Assembly (NCBI RefSeq): GCF_900770955.1
Contig: NZ_CAAGLX010000011.1
Location: forward strand, 124,001 to 188,000
Origin: an uncultured Phascolarctobacterium sp.
GTDB taxonomy: Bacteria; Bacillota; Negativicutes; Acidaminococcales; Acidaminococcaceae
DNA: 64,000 bases
Reading direction: 5' to 3'
In this document: in pieces, positions 40,828 through 47,989 of the stretch
Numbering within the stretch: position 1 is the first letter of the stretch
Layout of the letters: each line of letters starts with the position of its first letter
The notes under the pieces: model-generated
Seen by the model: the letters and a program-made list of their open reading frames with translations, nothing else
What the model was told of the DNA's origin: nothing
Databases searched by the model: none
Translations under genes and position numbers: made by a program

Positions 40828-42270
40828 ATGTCTATTCAGTTGGTAATTGTCGTTGTTTACATTGCGATGCTTTTTGGTATCAGCTTGTGGGTGAAGCACA
40901 AGGCTGATGCAGGCTCGGCAGCATTTTTGTTGGCAGGCCGTAAGCTGAACACGATTTTGGTAGCAGTAAATGTTACCGGTCTGGCAGTAGGTGCCGCTTC
41001 TACCGTAGGTGTAGCTCAGCGTGCCTTCAGTGTTGGTCTGGCAGCAGGCTGGTATAATGGTGCCTGGTCTATCGGTGCTATTGTTATGGGCCTTTTGGCA
41101 GCAGGCAAGCTGCGTTCCATGAAGGTTTCTACTATCCCGGAATTCTTTGAGTTCTATTATGATACCAAGGGCCGTGCAATAGCTGCCATCGGTCTGGTTA
41201 TCATTATGTGCGTTATTACTGCTTTGCAGTATATGGCAGGCGGTGCGATTTTGTCCTCGCTGCTGCCGGAGATTTTCTCCTTCCACGGCGGTATGATTAT
41301 GAGTGCCGTGGTATTTATCGGTATTACCTTGATTGGCGGTCTTTGGTCCAGCGGCCTGGCAAATATCGTCAGCGTTACCTTGATTTATATCGGTATTATT
41401 TACTCTGCAATTCAATCTGTATCCAACGTCGGCGGTTGGGATGCAGTGCTCAGCAAACTGCCTAACCCCGAGGTTATGGGCAGTCCGGTAGCAGGCTTGG
41501 CTTTTGCTACTATTCTTGGCTGGATTATCGTTATGGTTACCCAGACTATTACTGCTCAAGGTCCTGTTCAGATTGCCTGCGGTGCGAAAAATGCCAAGGC
41601 TGCCCGCAACGGTTATGTACTGGCCGGCCTGATGATTTTCCCGGTTGGCTTTATCTGCGCTGTATTGGGTGTTGTTTGCAAGGCGATGTATCCGGAAATG
41701 CCGGTGGCACAGGCTGCTTTGGCTATGCCTAAGGTTGTTATGACTCTGGATCCGCTTGCCGGCGGTGTAACGCTGGCTGCTTTGTGGGCTGCGGATGTTT
41801 CTACTGCCTGCACTATTCTGCTGGGTGCGGCTACGCTCTTCAGTAATGATATTTACAAACGCTTTGTTAATCCTAATGTTGCAGAAAATAAATTTGTAAT
41901 TATCAACCGTCTGTCTGTTTTTGCCGTAGGCCTGATTACGCTGTGGTTTGCCTTCAACGCGGCAGGTATTGTTAAGACGATGATTGCCGGTTTGTCTATG
42001 ACCTGCGGCCTGACCTGTGTATTCTTCTTTACGATGTTCGCACCTGGTCTGTGCCGTCGCAGCTCTGCCTTCTGGACTACGCTGGTAAGCCTTGTCGGCA
42101 TTGCTCTCTGGTTTGTTCCCGGAAGCCCGCTGGCAGGCATCAAACCGCTTTTTGCCAACGAGGTAATTTACTTTGAATGGCCTATCTGCATTATTACCTT
42201 CCTGTTGGTAGCAATGCTGGATAAAAATAAAATCAAAGAGGTTGTAGAGGTTCCCGAGGAAGAGGAATAA
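40828..42270 (+). CDS. Sodium:solute symporter family transporter, possible serine/amino-acid carrier
   Basis: This 480-residue protein has about 13 transmembrane segments and the SSS-family fold, with a conserved early loop (LAGRKLNTILVAVNVTGL) and an acidic tail (VEVPEEEE). SSS carriers use sodium to import sugars, amino acids or organic acids. Its operon continues with a HutP-like protein, serine dehydratase and RidA, so serine or a related amino acid is a reasonable but unproven substrate. The ATG at 40828 (MSIQLVIVVVYIAM) was chosen over 40753; the earlier codon would add an unlike 25-residue stretch overlapping the leader motifs. The ribosome site (GAAAGG) is distant. Confidence 0.85.
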   Translation: MSIQLVIVVVYIAMLFGISLWVKHKADAGSAAFLLAGRKLNTILVAVNVTGLAVGAASTVGVAQRAFSVGLAAGWYNGAWSIGAIVMGLLAAGKLRSMKVSTIPEFFEFYYDTKGRAIAAIGLVIIMCVITALQYMAGGAILSSLLPEIFSFHGGMIMSAVVFIGITLIGGLWSSGLANIVSVTLIYIGIIYSAIQSVSNVGGWDAVLSKLPNPEVMGSPVAGLAFATILGWIIVMVTQTITAQGPVQIACGAKNAKAARNGYVLAGLMIFPVGFICAVLGVVCKAMYPEMPVAQAALAMPKVVMTLDPLAGGVTLAALWAADVSTACTILLGAATLFSNDIYKRFVNPNVAENKFVIINRLSVFAVGLITLWFAFNAAGIVKTMIAGLSMTCGLTCVFFFTMFAPGLCRRSSAFWTTLVSLVGIALWFVPGSPLAGIKPLFANEVIYFEWPICIITFLLVAMLDKNKIKEVVEVPEEEE

Positions 42271-42319
42271 TTTCTGCGCCTGCTGATATAAAATTAGTTT
42301 TGTGAGGGGTGTGACTAAC

Positions 42320-42760
42320 ATGCATGAATGTGGTAAAAGCTGCATCAACAGCATAGAAATCGGCCGTGCTGCCTTGCGCATTGCACTGACCTCCAGTCGT
42401 GCGGAGGAAACGAAGGTAAAGGAACGCCTGGCGGAGCATGGTATCCGTTCAACTGCTGTTGATTTTGGCGGTGAATTTATTCCTTCTATTGTAAAAATTG
42501 TGGAGCGTGCCGTAGTTGCCGCGCAGCGCCAGGGGCTTGTAACCGAATCTCATGTGGGTGCGGGTGCTGTGGCTGGGGCGGCGCATGAAGCGCTGGAGCA
42601 GGTGAAGGTTAAGGCCTTTGGCTTCAATGTCGGTGGTAAGATAGGCATTGCCCGCGCCGGAGAGCATCTTTGCGTTGCTATTTATATGGGTGTGGGTGTA
42701 CTGAATCTCAATGAGCTGTGTGTCAGCCTGGCACATCGTTCGCTGGCCAGTGATGAATAG
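42320..42760 (+). CDS. HutP-family RNA-binding antiterminator homologue
   Basis: This 146-residue protein resembles B. subtilis HutP. It shares IGRAALRIAL and SRAEETKV near the start, HEALEQVK in the middle, and CVAIYMGVG close to HutP's WIAVSLYGTIG. HutP senses histidine and Mg and binds UAG-repeat RNA to prevent termination in the histidine-utilisation operon. No hut genes are here; the neighbours are a transporter and serine dehydratase. In a by-eye alignment the HutP Mg-binding histidines are not clearly kept, so the effector may differ. GAGGGG precedes the ATG at 42320. Confidence 0.72.
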   Translation: MHECGKSCINSIEIGRAALRIALTSSRAEETKVKERLAEHGIRSTAVDFGGEFIPSIVKIVERAVVAAQRQGLVTESHVGAGAVAGAAHEALEQVKVKAFGFNVGGKIGIARAGEHLCVAIYMGVGVLNLNELCVSLAHRSLASDE

Positions 42761-42769
42761 AGGTGCGTT

Positions 42770-43435
42770 ATGAGTATTTTGGATATTATCGGACCAGTGA
42801 TGATAGGCCCATCCAGCTCGCATACTGCCGGTGCTGTACGTCTGGGCCTTTTGGCTGCCAGTATTCTTGGCGCTAAACCGGTAAGGGCGGAAATCTATCT
42901 GCATGGCTCCTTTGCTGAAACCTATAAGGGACACGGCACTGATATGGCGTTGCTTGCCGGCCTGATGGGCTGGCTGCCGGATGATGAACGCATTCCGCAG
43001 GCTGACGCTTATGCTGAGAAAAACGGCCTGGAGTATTCCTATCATAAAATTGATTTAGGTAATATGGCTCATCCTAATACTGTGCTTTTCAAGCTGACGG
43101 CAGCTAATGGTTCCCGTTGCGATATCGTAGGCTCTTCCGTTGGCGGCGGGCAGGTAAAGGTTACAGAAATAGACGGCTTCCCAGTGGAGCTTACAGGACG
43201 TTTGCCGGCAATTTTGACGGTGCATATTGATACCAGAGGCGTTATTGCGTTGGTTACCAGTACGTTGGCCAATGCCGGCGTAAATATCGCTACGATGCGT
43301 TTGTTCCGCAGTGACAAGGGCGGTATGGCGTCTATGGTTATTGAATGTGACGAGGCAGTGCCGCAGGAGATTATTAATCTTATCAGCGCGCTGCAACAGA
43401 TAGAATCAGTGCGTTTTATCGCCAGTGTTTTGTGA
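42770..43435 (+). CDS. sdaAB: L-serine dehydratase, beta subunit
   Basis: This 221-residue subunit of the [4Fe-4S] L-serine ammonia-lyase opens with the family motif MIGPSSSHTAGAVRLG. It ends in an ACT-like domain (about 148-221, ILTVHIDTRGVIALVTSTLA), which may bind serine allosterically. Together with the alpha subunit it converts serine to pyruvate and ammonia. It starts 9 bases after the HutP-like gene and is followed 10 bases later by the alpha subunit. Confidence 0.95.
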   Translation: MSILDIIGPVMIGPSSSHTAGAVRLGLLAASILGAKPVRAEIYLHGSFAETYKGHGTDMALLAGLMGWLPDDERIPQADAYAEKNGLEYSYHKIDLGNMAHPNTVLFKLTAANGSRCDIVGSSVGGGQVKVTEIDGFPVELTGRLPAILTVHIDTRGVIALVTSTLANAGVNIATMRLFRSDKGGMASMVIECDEAVPQEIINLISALQQIESVRFIASVL

Positions 43436-43445
43436 GAGGTGCAGC

Positions 43446-44333
43446 ATGAAAAAAGAAATGCTGTCTTTGAACAGCTGGATTAAAGAGGCTGCTGAATGGC
43501 AGCAGCCGTTAGATGAATTTCTCATAGATTACAATATGCGTGAGTTGGAATGCAGTCAGGAAGATTTACTGGCGAAAATGCAGGAAATGCTGGATGTCAT
43601 GGAGAAATCAGTAGAGCATGGTTTATCAGGTGTCCGCTCTCACAGCGGTCTGACCGGCGGCGATGCCAAGAAGCTGGCTGCAGCAGCCGGTGCTGAAGGC
43701 TTTGTCAATCTTTTGGGCGAGAAGGCTTTAGATGCCGTTATATATGCTACAGCAGTTGGCGAATGCAATGCTGCTATGGGACGTATAGTTGCTGCTCCTA
43801 CCGCAGGTGCCAGCGGCGTACTTCCGGGAGTGTTCTTTACCCTGAAAAAGCACTGTGAACTGGATGCTGCAACCTTGCAGCGCGGTATGGTAGTTGCCGG
43901 CAGTATTGGTATGGTAATTAACGAGCGTGCTTCTCTGGCAGGCGCTATGGGTGGCTGTCAGGCAGAATGCGGCAGTGCTGCAGCGATGGCAGCAGGTGCT
44001 GCTGTTTCTATGCTGGGCGGTACACCGCAGCAGGGAGGCACGGCAGTAGCGGTTGTTTTTAAAAACGTGCTGGGACTTGTCTGCGATCCTGTAGCAGGCC
44101 TTGTAGAAGTACCATGCATTAAACGTAACGGAGCCTGTGCTTTGCAGGCACTGTTGGCAGCTGAACTGGCGCTGGCCGGAATCAGCAGCTTTATTAACGC
44201 CGATGAAGCAATTGATGCCATGAAGAGCGTAGGGGATGCACTTCCCTGTGCTTTGAAGGAAACCGCAGGCGGCGGTATGGCCGCAACGCCTTCGGCTATA
44301 GAGTGGGCAGCAAAATACTTTGCCCGTAAATAA
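43446..44333 (+). CDS. sdaAA: L-serine dehydratase, iron-sulfur alpha subunit
   Basis: This 295-residue catalytic subunit binds an oxygen-labile [4Fe-4S] cluster. Candidate cysteine ligands lie in MGGCQAECGSA, LVCDPVAG and VEVPCIKRNGACAL. The motif APTAGASGVLPGV is typical. It dehydrates serine to 2-aminoacrylate, which becomes pyruvate. The oxygen-sensitive, two-subunit form fits an anaerobe. The ATG at 43446 follows GAGAGGTG; the codon at 43425 lies inside sdaAB. RidA follows after 25 bases. Confidence 0.95.
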   Translation: MKKEMLSLNSWIKEAAEWQQPLDEFLIDYNMRELECSQEDLLAKMQEMLDVMEKSVEHGLSGVRSHSGLTGGDAKKLAAAAGAEGFVNLLGEKALDAVIYATAVGECNAAMGRIVAAPTAGASGVLPGVFFTLKKHCELDAATLQRGMVVAGSIGMVINERASLAGAMGGCQAECGSAAAMAAGAAVSMLGGTPQQGGTAVAVVFKNVLGLVCDPVAGLVEVPCIKRNGACALQALLAAELALAGISSFINADEAIDAMKSVGDALPCALKETAGGGMAATPSAIEWAAKYFARK

Positions 44334-44358
44334 AAAAGTAGCAAAGGAGACTTTAATC

Positions 44359-44733
44359 ATGGAAGTTATTGCAACAACAAATGCACACAAAGCTTTAGGT
44401 CCTTATTCTCAAGCTGTATTGGCCGGTTCTATTCTGTTTGTATCCGGTCAGATTGCTATTAATCCTGAAACCGGCGAAATGGTTCAAAGCTCTATCGAAG
44501 CTGAAACTCAGCAGGTTTTAGACAATATTGAGGCCATTTTGACGGAAGCTCGCTTCAGATTCATGGATGTTGTAAAAACTACTATTTTTGTAGATGACAT
44601 CAAGAATTTTGATGCTATTAATGCTGTTTATGCTAAAACCTTCAAGGTTGAGCCGCCGGCACGTTCCTTTGTACAGGTAGCAGCTCTGCCTAAAGGCGCT
44701 CATGTGGAAATTGAAGTAATTGCCCGCCGCTGA
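44359..44733 (+). CDS. ridA: RidA-family 2-iminobutanoate/2-iminopropanoate deaminase
   Basis: This 124-residue YjgF/YER057c/UK114 protein has the signatures LGPYSQAVLAGSILFVSGQI and ARSFVQVAALPKGAHVEIE. RidA hydrolyses the reactive enamine/imine released by serine dehydratase and other PLP-type dehydratases. Being last in the serine dehydratase operon fits that role directly. GGAGA precedes the ATG at 44359. The usual substrate-binding Arg (near 105) appears replaced by Ala in VAALPKG in this eye alignment; the other Arg (PARSF) is kept. Confidence 0.93.
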   Translation: MEVIATTNAHKALGPYSQAVLAGSILFVSGQIAINPETGEMVQSSIEAETQQVLDNIEAILTEARFRFMDVVKTTIFVDDIKNFDAINAVYAKTFKVEPPARSFVQVAALPKGAHVEIEVIARR

Positions 44734-44808
44734 TTGACTGCTGCGAAGCAATTTTGCACTATGTTCTGTGACTGCTGTAAAATTTTTTATAAAAATTAAA
44801 TTTTCCTA

Positions 44809-44866
44809 TTGACGCATCTCCGGGAATATAGTATAATACTATTCGTCGCCAAGCTATTCAGCTTGG
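44809..44866 (+). promoter_or_regulatory. tRNA operon promoter and leader hairpin
   Basis: TTGACG (44809-44814) and TATAAT (44832-44837) are spaced by 17 bases. A perfect hairpin CCAAGCT-attc-AGCTTGG (44849-44866) follows in the pre-tRNA leader, just before tRNA-His. Confidence 0.8.
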
Positions 44867-44875
44867 AAACAAGAT

Positions 44876-44952
44876 GGTGGCTGTGGTGAAGTGGTTAACA
44901 CGGCGGATTGTGGCTCCGTTACGCGTGGGTTCGACTCCCACCAGTCACCCCA
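44876..44952 (+). tRNA. tRNA-His (anticodon GTG)
   Basis: The acceptor stem GTGGCTG/CAGTCAC is complete, with the extra G at -1 (44876) opposite the discriminator C, as required for tRNA-His. The anticodon GTG lies at 44910-44912 and CCA is encoded. A perfect hairpin TCAGATTT-tagt-AAATCTGA (44958-44977) separates it from tRNA-Gln, probably a processing signal. Confidence 0.95.
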
Positions 44953-44994
44953 CCTTTTCAGATTTTAGTAAATCTGAGTAACCACTAATAAGCT

Positions 44995-45070
44995 TGGGGC
45001 GTAGCCAAGTCGGTAAGGCACGGGACTTTGACTCCCGCATGCGTTGGTTCGAGTCCAGCCGCCCCAGCCA
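44995..45070 (+). tRNA. tRNA-Gln (anticodon TTG)
   Basis: The acceptor TGGGGCG pairs with CGCCCCA, the discriminator is G, and CCA is encoded. The anticodon TTG lies at 45028-45030. The U1-A72 pair is typical for tRNA-Gln. Confidence 0.95.
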
Positions 45071-45072
45071 AT

Positions 45073-45148
45073 GATCCACTAGCTCAGTTGGTAGAGCACC
45101 TGACTTTTAATCAGGGTGTCCCGAGTTCGAGTCTCGGGTGGATCACCA
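45073..45148 (+). tRNA. tRNA-Lys (anticodon TTT)
   Basis: The acceptor GATCCAC pairs with GTGGATC, followed by A and CCA. The anticodon loop CTTTTAA gives anticodon TTT. It begins 2 bases after tRNA-Gln. MnmA, encoded in this window, would thiolate the wobble base of this tRNA and of tRNA-Gln. Confidence 0.95.
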
Positions 45149-45156
45149 CGAATTTA

Positions 45157-45188
45157 AGGCCGTTCTTCGAAAGAAGGACGGCTTTTTG
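45157..45188 (+). terminator. Terminator of the His-Gln-Lys tRNA operon
   Basis: GCCGTTCTT pairs with AAGGACGGC (one G-T pair) and is followed by five T residues. Confidence 0.75.
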
Positions 45189-45201
45189 TTTATATGGACA
45201 G

Positions 45202-45231
45202 TTGCCATAGCTGTTCTTTTTATGCTATAAT
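45202..45231 (+). promoter_or_regulatory. Promoter of tRNA-Leu
   Basis: TTGCCA (45202-45207) and TATAAT (45226-45231) are spaced by 18 bases. The tRNA starts 10 bases after the -10 box, so the primary transcript has almost no leader. Confidence 0.65.
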
Positions 45232-45240
45232 ATCCTATAT

Positions 45241-45325
45241 GCGAGTGTGGCGGAACTGGCAGACGCACTAGACTTAGGATCTAGCGCCTTTCGGCATGCA
45301 GGTTCGATTCCTGTCACTCGCACCA
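45241..45325 (+). tRNA. tRNA-Leu (anticodon TAG)
   Basis: This 85-nt tRNA has acceptor GCGAGTG/CACTCGC, a long class II variable arm (CGCCTTTCGGCATG region), anticodon TAG and an encoded CCA. It has its own promoter and two terminators. Confidence 0.95.
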
Positions 45326-45337
45326 ACTTTATAAATG

Positions 45338-45443
45338 AAGCTCACGTGGAATGGTCACGTGAGCTTTTTGATTCAACTGTTAAACAAAAGAATGCTGTTG
45401 GGTGTTTTACTGCTCACGTAGCAATAGCTGCGTGGGCTTTTTT
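45338..45443 (+). terminator. Two terminators in series after tRNA-Leu
   Basis: AAGCTCACGTG/CACGTGAGCTTTTT (45338-45367) is followed by GCTCACGTAGC/GCTGCGTGGGCTTTTTT (45412-45443). The two stems are related in sequence and may be a duplication. Confidence 0.75.
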
Positions 45444-45519
45444 GTACACTGAAATCTGTAATAGTGTTTACACTAATAAGTTATAGTCAAAAAATAATTT
45501 ACAAATATTACACTTTTTG

Positions 45520-45548
45520 TTGACAAAAAAACTGCTTACTGAAATAAT
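45520..45548 (+). promoter_or_regulatory. Promoter of ilvN-ilvB
   Basis: TTGACA (45520-45525) and AATAAT (45543-45548) are spaced by 17 bases. The 80-nt leader contains the stem TGATGC/GCATCA and a nine-codon ORF (45565-45594, MMPANLTDL) without a clear ribosome site or T tract. A branched-chain attenuator is therefore not supported. Confidence 0.6.
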
Positions 45549-45636
45549 AAAAAACACTTATTAGATGATGCCGGCAAACCTGACAGATTTGTAAGAGCAT
45601 CAGAGCTGTAGACATGTTATTGCAGGAGGGAAAGAT

Positions 45637-46176
45637 ATGGAGCAGATTTTATCGATTGTTGTACGTAATCAGCCTGGTGTACTGATGCGTGTAGCAGGTA
45701 TGTTTTCACGCCGTGGATTCAATATTGACAGCTTGGCTGTAGGCACGACGCAAAACCCGGAGTTCTCACGTATGACAGTGACGATGGAGGCTGACGAGCC
45801 GACCATTGTCCAGGTTACCAAACAGCTGGCGAAGCTGGTTGAGGTAGAGCGTGTCAAGGTACTGCCTCCTAAATCCAGTGCTACCCGCAGTATGATTCTG
45901 GTTAAGGTAAAGGCCGGCAATAAGCGTCCGGAGCTGCTGCAACTGGCGGAAGTATTCCGTGCGCATGCCGTGGATGTAACCGGTGAGTCACTGATATTTG
46001 TTGCTACCGGTGATGAAGGCAAGCTGCGGGCTTTTGTTGATGTTATGCGTCCATACGGCGTAACCGAAATGGTGCAGACTGGCCTTGTTGCCTTGGAGCG
46101 CGGTGATACGTCACTGGCTGTGGAAAAATCACGTTTTGAATGGCCGCAGATGGATGATGGTCATGCGGCAATATAA
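45637..46176 (+). CDS. ilvN: Acetolactate synthase small (regulatory) subunit
   Basis: This 179-residue subunit has an N-terminal ACT domain (about 1-75, LSIVVRNQPGVLMRVAGMFSRRGFNIDSL) that binds valine for feedback inhibition. A C-terminal dimerisation domain ends the protein. It activates the large subunit encoded 29 bases downstream. Most bacteria place the small subunit after the large one; here the order is reversed. GGAGGG precedes the ATG. Confidence 0.95.
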   Translation: MEQILSIVVRNQPGVLMRVAGMFSRRGFNIDSLAVGTTQNPEFSRMTVTMEADEPTIVQVTKQLAKLVEVERVKVLPPKSSATRSMILVKVKAGNKRPELLQLAEVFRAHAVDVTGESLIFVATGDEGKLRAFVDVMRPYGVTEMVQTGLVALERGDTSLAVEKSRFEWPQMDDGHAAI

Positions 46177-46205
46177 GAGATAGATTTGCGGAAGGAAGTG
46201 AGCGT

Positions 46206-47867
46206 ATGCAGTTAAGCGGCGCAGAGATTATGTGCAGAATACTGGCAGAAGAAGGGGTAACAACGGTTTTCGGATATCCCGGGGGTGCGATTCTCCCTTT
46301 TTATGATGCATTACGGCAAAGTCCGATACAACATATATTAACGGCGCATGAGCAGGGTGCTGCGCATGCAGCAGATGGCTTTGCGCGTGCTTCAGGTAAG
46401 GTTGGCGTGTGTATAGCTACATCAGGTCCCGGTGCAACCAACCTGGTCACAGGCCTGGCAACGGCATTTTTGGATTCCGTACCGGTGGTGGCTATTACAG
46501 GGCAGGTAAACAGGGCGCTTATCGGCCATGACGCGTTTCAGGAGGTAGATATCACCGGTATTACAATGCCTATTACCAAGCATAATTTTTTAGTTAAAAA
46601 ACCGGAAAACCTGGCGCAGACATTGCGCCTTGCCTTCCAGCTGGCGCGTGAAGGACGCCCGGGACCGGTGTTGGTAGATGTGCCGCGCGATGTGCAGACG
46701 GCGCTGATAGATTTTGTGGAAGCCCGTCTGGCGGAGCTGCAGCCGTTGGAGCCTGATGCTGAATGTGTGGCAGCGGCTGCAGCGGCTATCAATAAGGCAA
46801 AGCGTCCGGTAATGCTGGTCGGCGGTGGCGTTATCAATGCCAATGCAGAATATGATGCCATGCATTTGTGTGAAAAGCTGCATATTCCGGTTGTCAGCAC
46901 GTTGATGGGGCTTGGTGCGATTAGTGCCTACAGACAGCTGTTTTTGGGAATGACAGGCCTGCATGGACATGAACGTGCCAATAATGCCGTTAAGGAAGCC
47001 GACCTAATTTTGGCTGTCGGCAGTCGCTTTAATGACCGCGTTACAGGTGAACGCAGCAGCTACAGTGCCAACAAACTTATTATCCATCTTGATATTGACC
47101 CTGCCGAGGTGGATAAAAATATTGATTCGGGTATAGGCATAACCGGAGATATGGTGGCAACGCTGAATGCTTTGGAAAAGGCAGCACAGCCGCACGATTT
47201 GAGCTCATGGTGGGACAAGATAAATTCCTGGCCGGGTATGGACGATGATTTTGGGGACGAGGAGGCGCCTAAGTTCTTTAAAGCATTGAATCCGGTGCTT
47301 AAGGACAAGGATTATATTATTACTACGGATGTAGGCCAGCATCAGATGTGGGCAGCGCAGCATTTGAAGATACAGTTTGCCCGTCAGTGGCTGACAAGCG
47401 GCGGATTGGGAACGATGGGATTCGGCCTGCCTGCTGCATTAGGCGCACAGCTGGCGCGTCCGCAGAGCCGTGTCATCAGTATAAGCGGTGACGGTGGCTT
47501 TAAGATGACAGGTAGCGAGCTTTTTACTATTGCCAGCAATAATGTGCCTGTTATCGCTATAGTGTTCAATAACAGCGGACTGGGAATGATACGCCAACTG
47601 CAGACGGTGCAGTTTGCCAAACGCTTTACGGCCTGCGAGCTGCCCGGCTATGTTGACTTTGTAAAATATGCTGCTGCCTTCGGAATTGAAGGTGAGCATG
47701 CGGATACGCCGGAGGCTTTGGCTCAGGCAGTGGCCAAGGCGTGGGAATGCAGGAAGCCTTATCTTATAGAGGTTTGCGTTAATCCTAAAAATATGGTGCT
47801 CCCGATGGTAGCTCCGGGACTGGGAATTAATGATTTTGTAAAATTCGCTAACGATGAGATAAACTAA
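46206..47867 (+). CDS. ilvB: Acetolactate synthase large (catalytic) subunit
   Basis: This 553-residue thiamin-diphosphate enzyme condenses two pyruvates, or pyruvate and 2-oxobutyrate, for branched-chain amino acids. The catalytic Glu lies in AHEQGAAHAADGFAR (about residue 47). The ThDP-Mg motif spans GDGGFKMTGSELFTI to VFNNSGLGM (about 428-457). An FAD-binding middle domain is present. The co-encoded ilvN supports the biosynthetic role over the catabolic AlsS. The gene ends before a terminator at 47934-47972. Confidence 0.95.
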   Translation: MQLSGAEIMCRILAEEGVTTVFGYPGGAILPFYDALRQSPIQHILTAHEQGAAHAADGFARASGKVGVCIATSGPGATNLVTGLATAFLDSVPVVAITGQVNRALIGHDAFQEVDITGITMPITKHNFLVKKPENLAQTLRLAFQLAREGRPGPVLVDVPRDVQTALIDFVEARLAELQPLEPDAECVAAAAAAINKAKRPVMLVGGGVINANAEYDAMHLCEKLHIPVVSTLMGLGAISAYRQLFLGMTGLHGHERANNAVKEADLILAVGSRFNDRVTGERSSYSANKLIIHLDIDPAEVDKNIDSGIGITGDMVATLNALEKAAQPHDLSSWWDKINSWPGMDDDFGDEEAPKFFKALNPVLKDKDYIITTDVGQHQMWAAQHLKIQFARQWLTSGGLGTMGFGLPAALGAQLARPQSRVISISGDGGFKMTGSELFTIASNNVPVIAIVFNNSGLGMIRQLQTVQFAKRFTACELPGYVDFVKYAAAFGIEGEHADTPEALAQAVAKAWECRKPYLIEVCVNPKNMVLPMVAPGLGINDFVKFANDEIN

Positions 47868-47933
47868 AATGGCTAAGATTTTGCCTAGTTGCCCTTAAAA
47901 CTCTTGATGAAATAAGTTAAAAATGTTACGATA

Positions 47934-47972
47934 AAGGGACAGAAGAAAATATCATCTGTCCTTTTATTTTTT
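47934..47972 (+). terminator. Terminator between ilvB and the polyamine operon
   Basis: GGACAGA pairs with TCTGTCC and is followed by TTTTATTTTTT. The arginine decarboxylase start follows within 20 bases, so the polyamine operon either begins here with a hidden promoter or depends on read-through. Confidence 0.75.
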
Positions 47973-47989
47973 ATGCTTTGGAGAAGAAA

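Noticed and set aside
40774..42381. 535-codon minus-strand ORF opposite the transporter gene
   Set aside because: It is rich in Asn, Gln, His and Arg, typical of an antisense shadow of a hydrophobic protein; no family resemblance or ribosome site.
45028..45486. Short plus-strand ORFs over the tRNA region
   Set aside because: They read through tRNA-Gln, tRNA-Lys and tRNA-Leu and their terminators.
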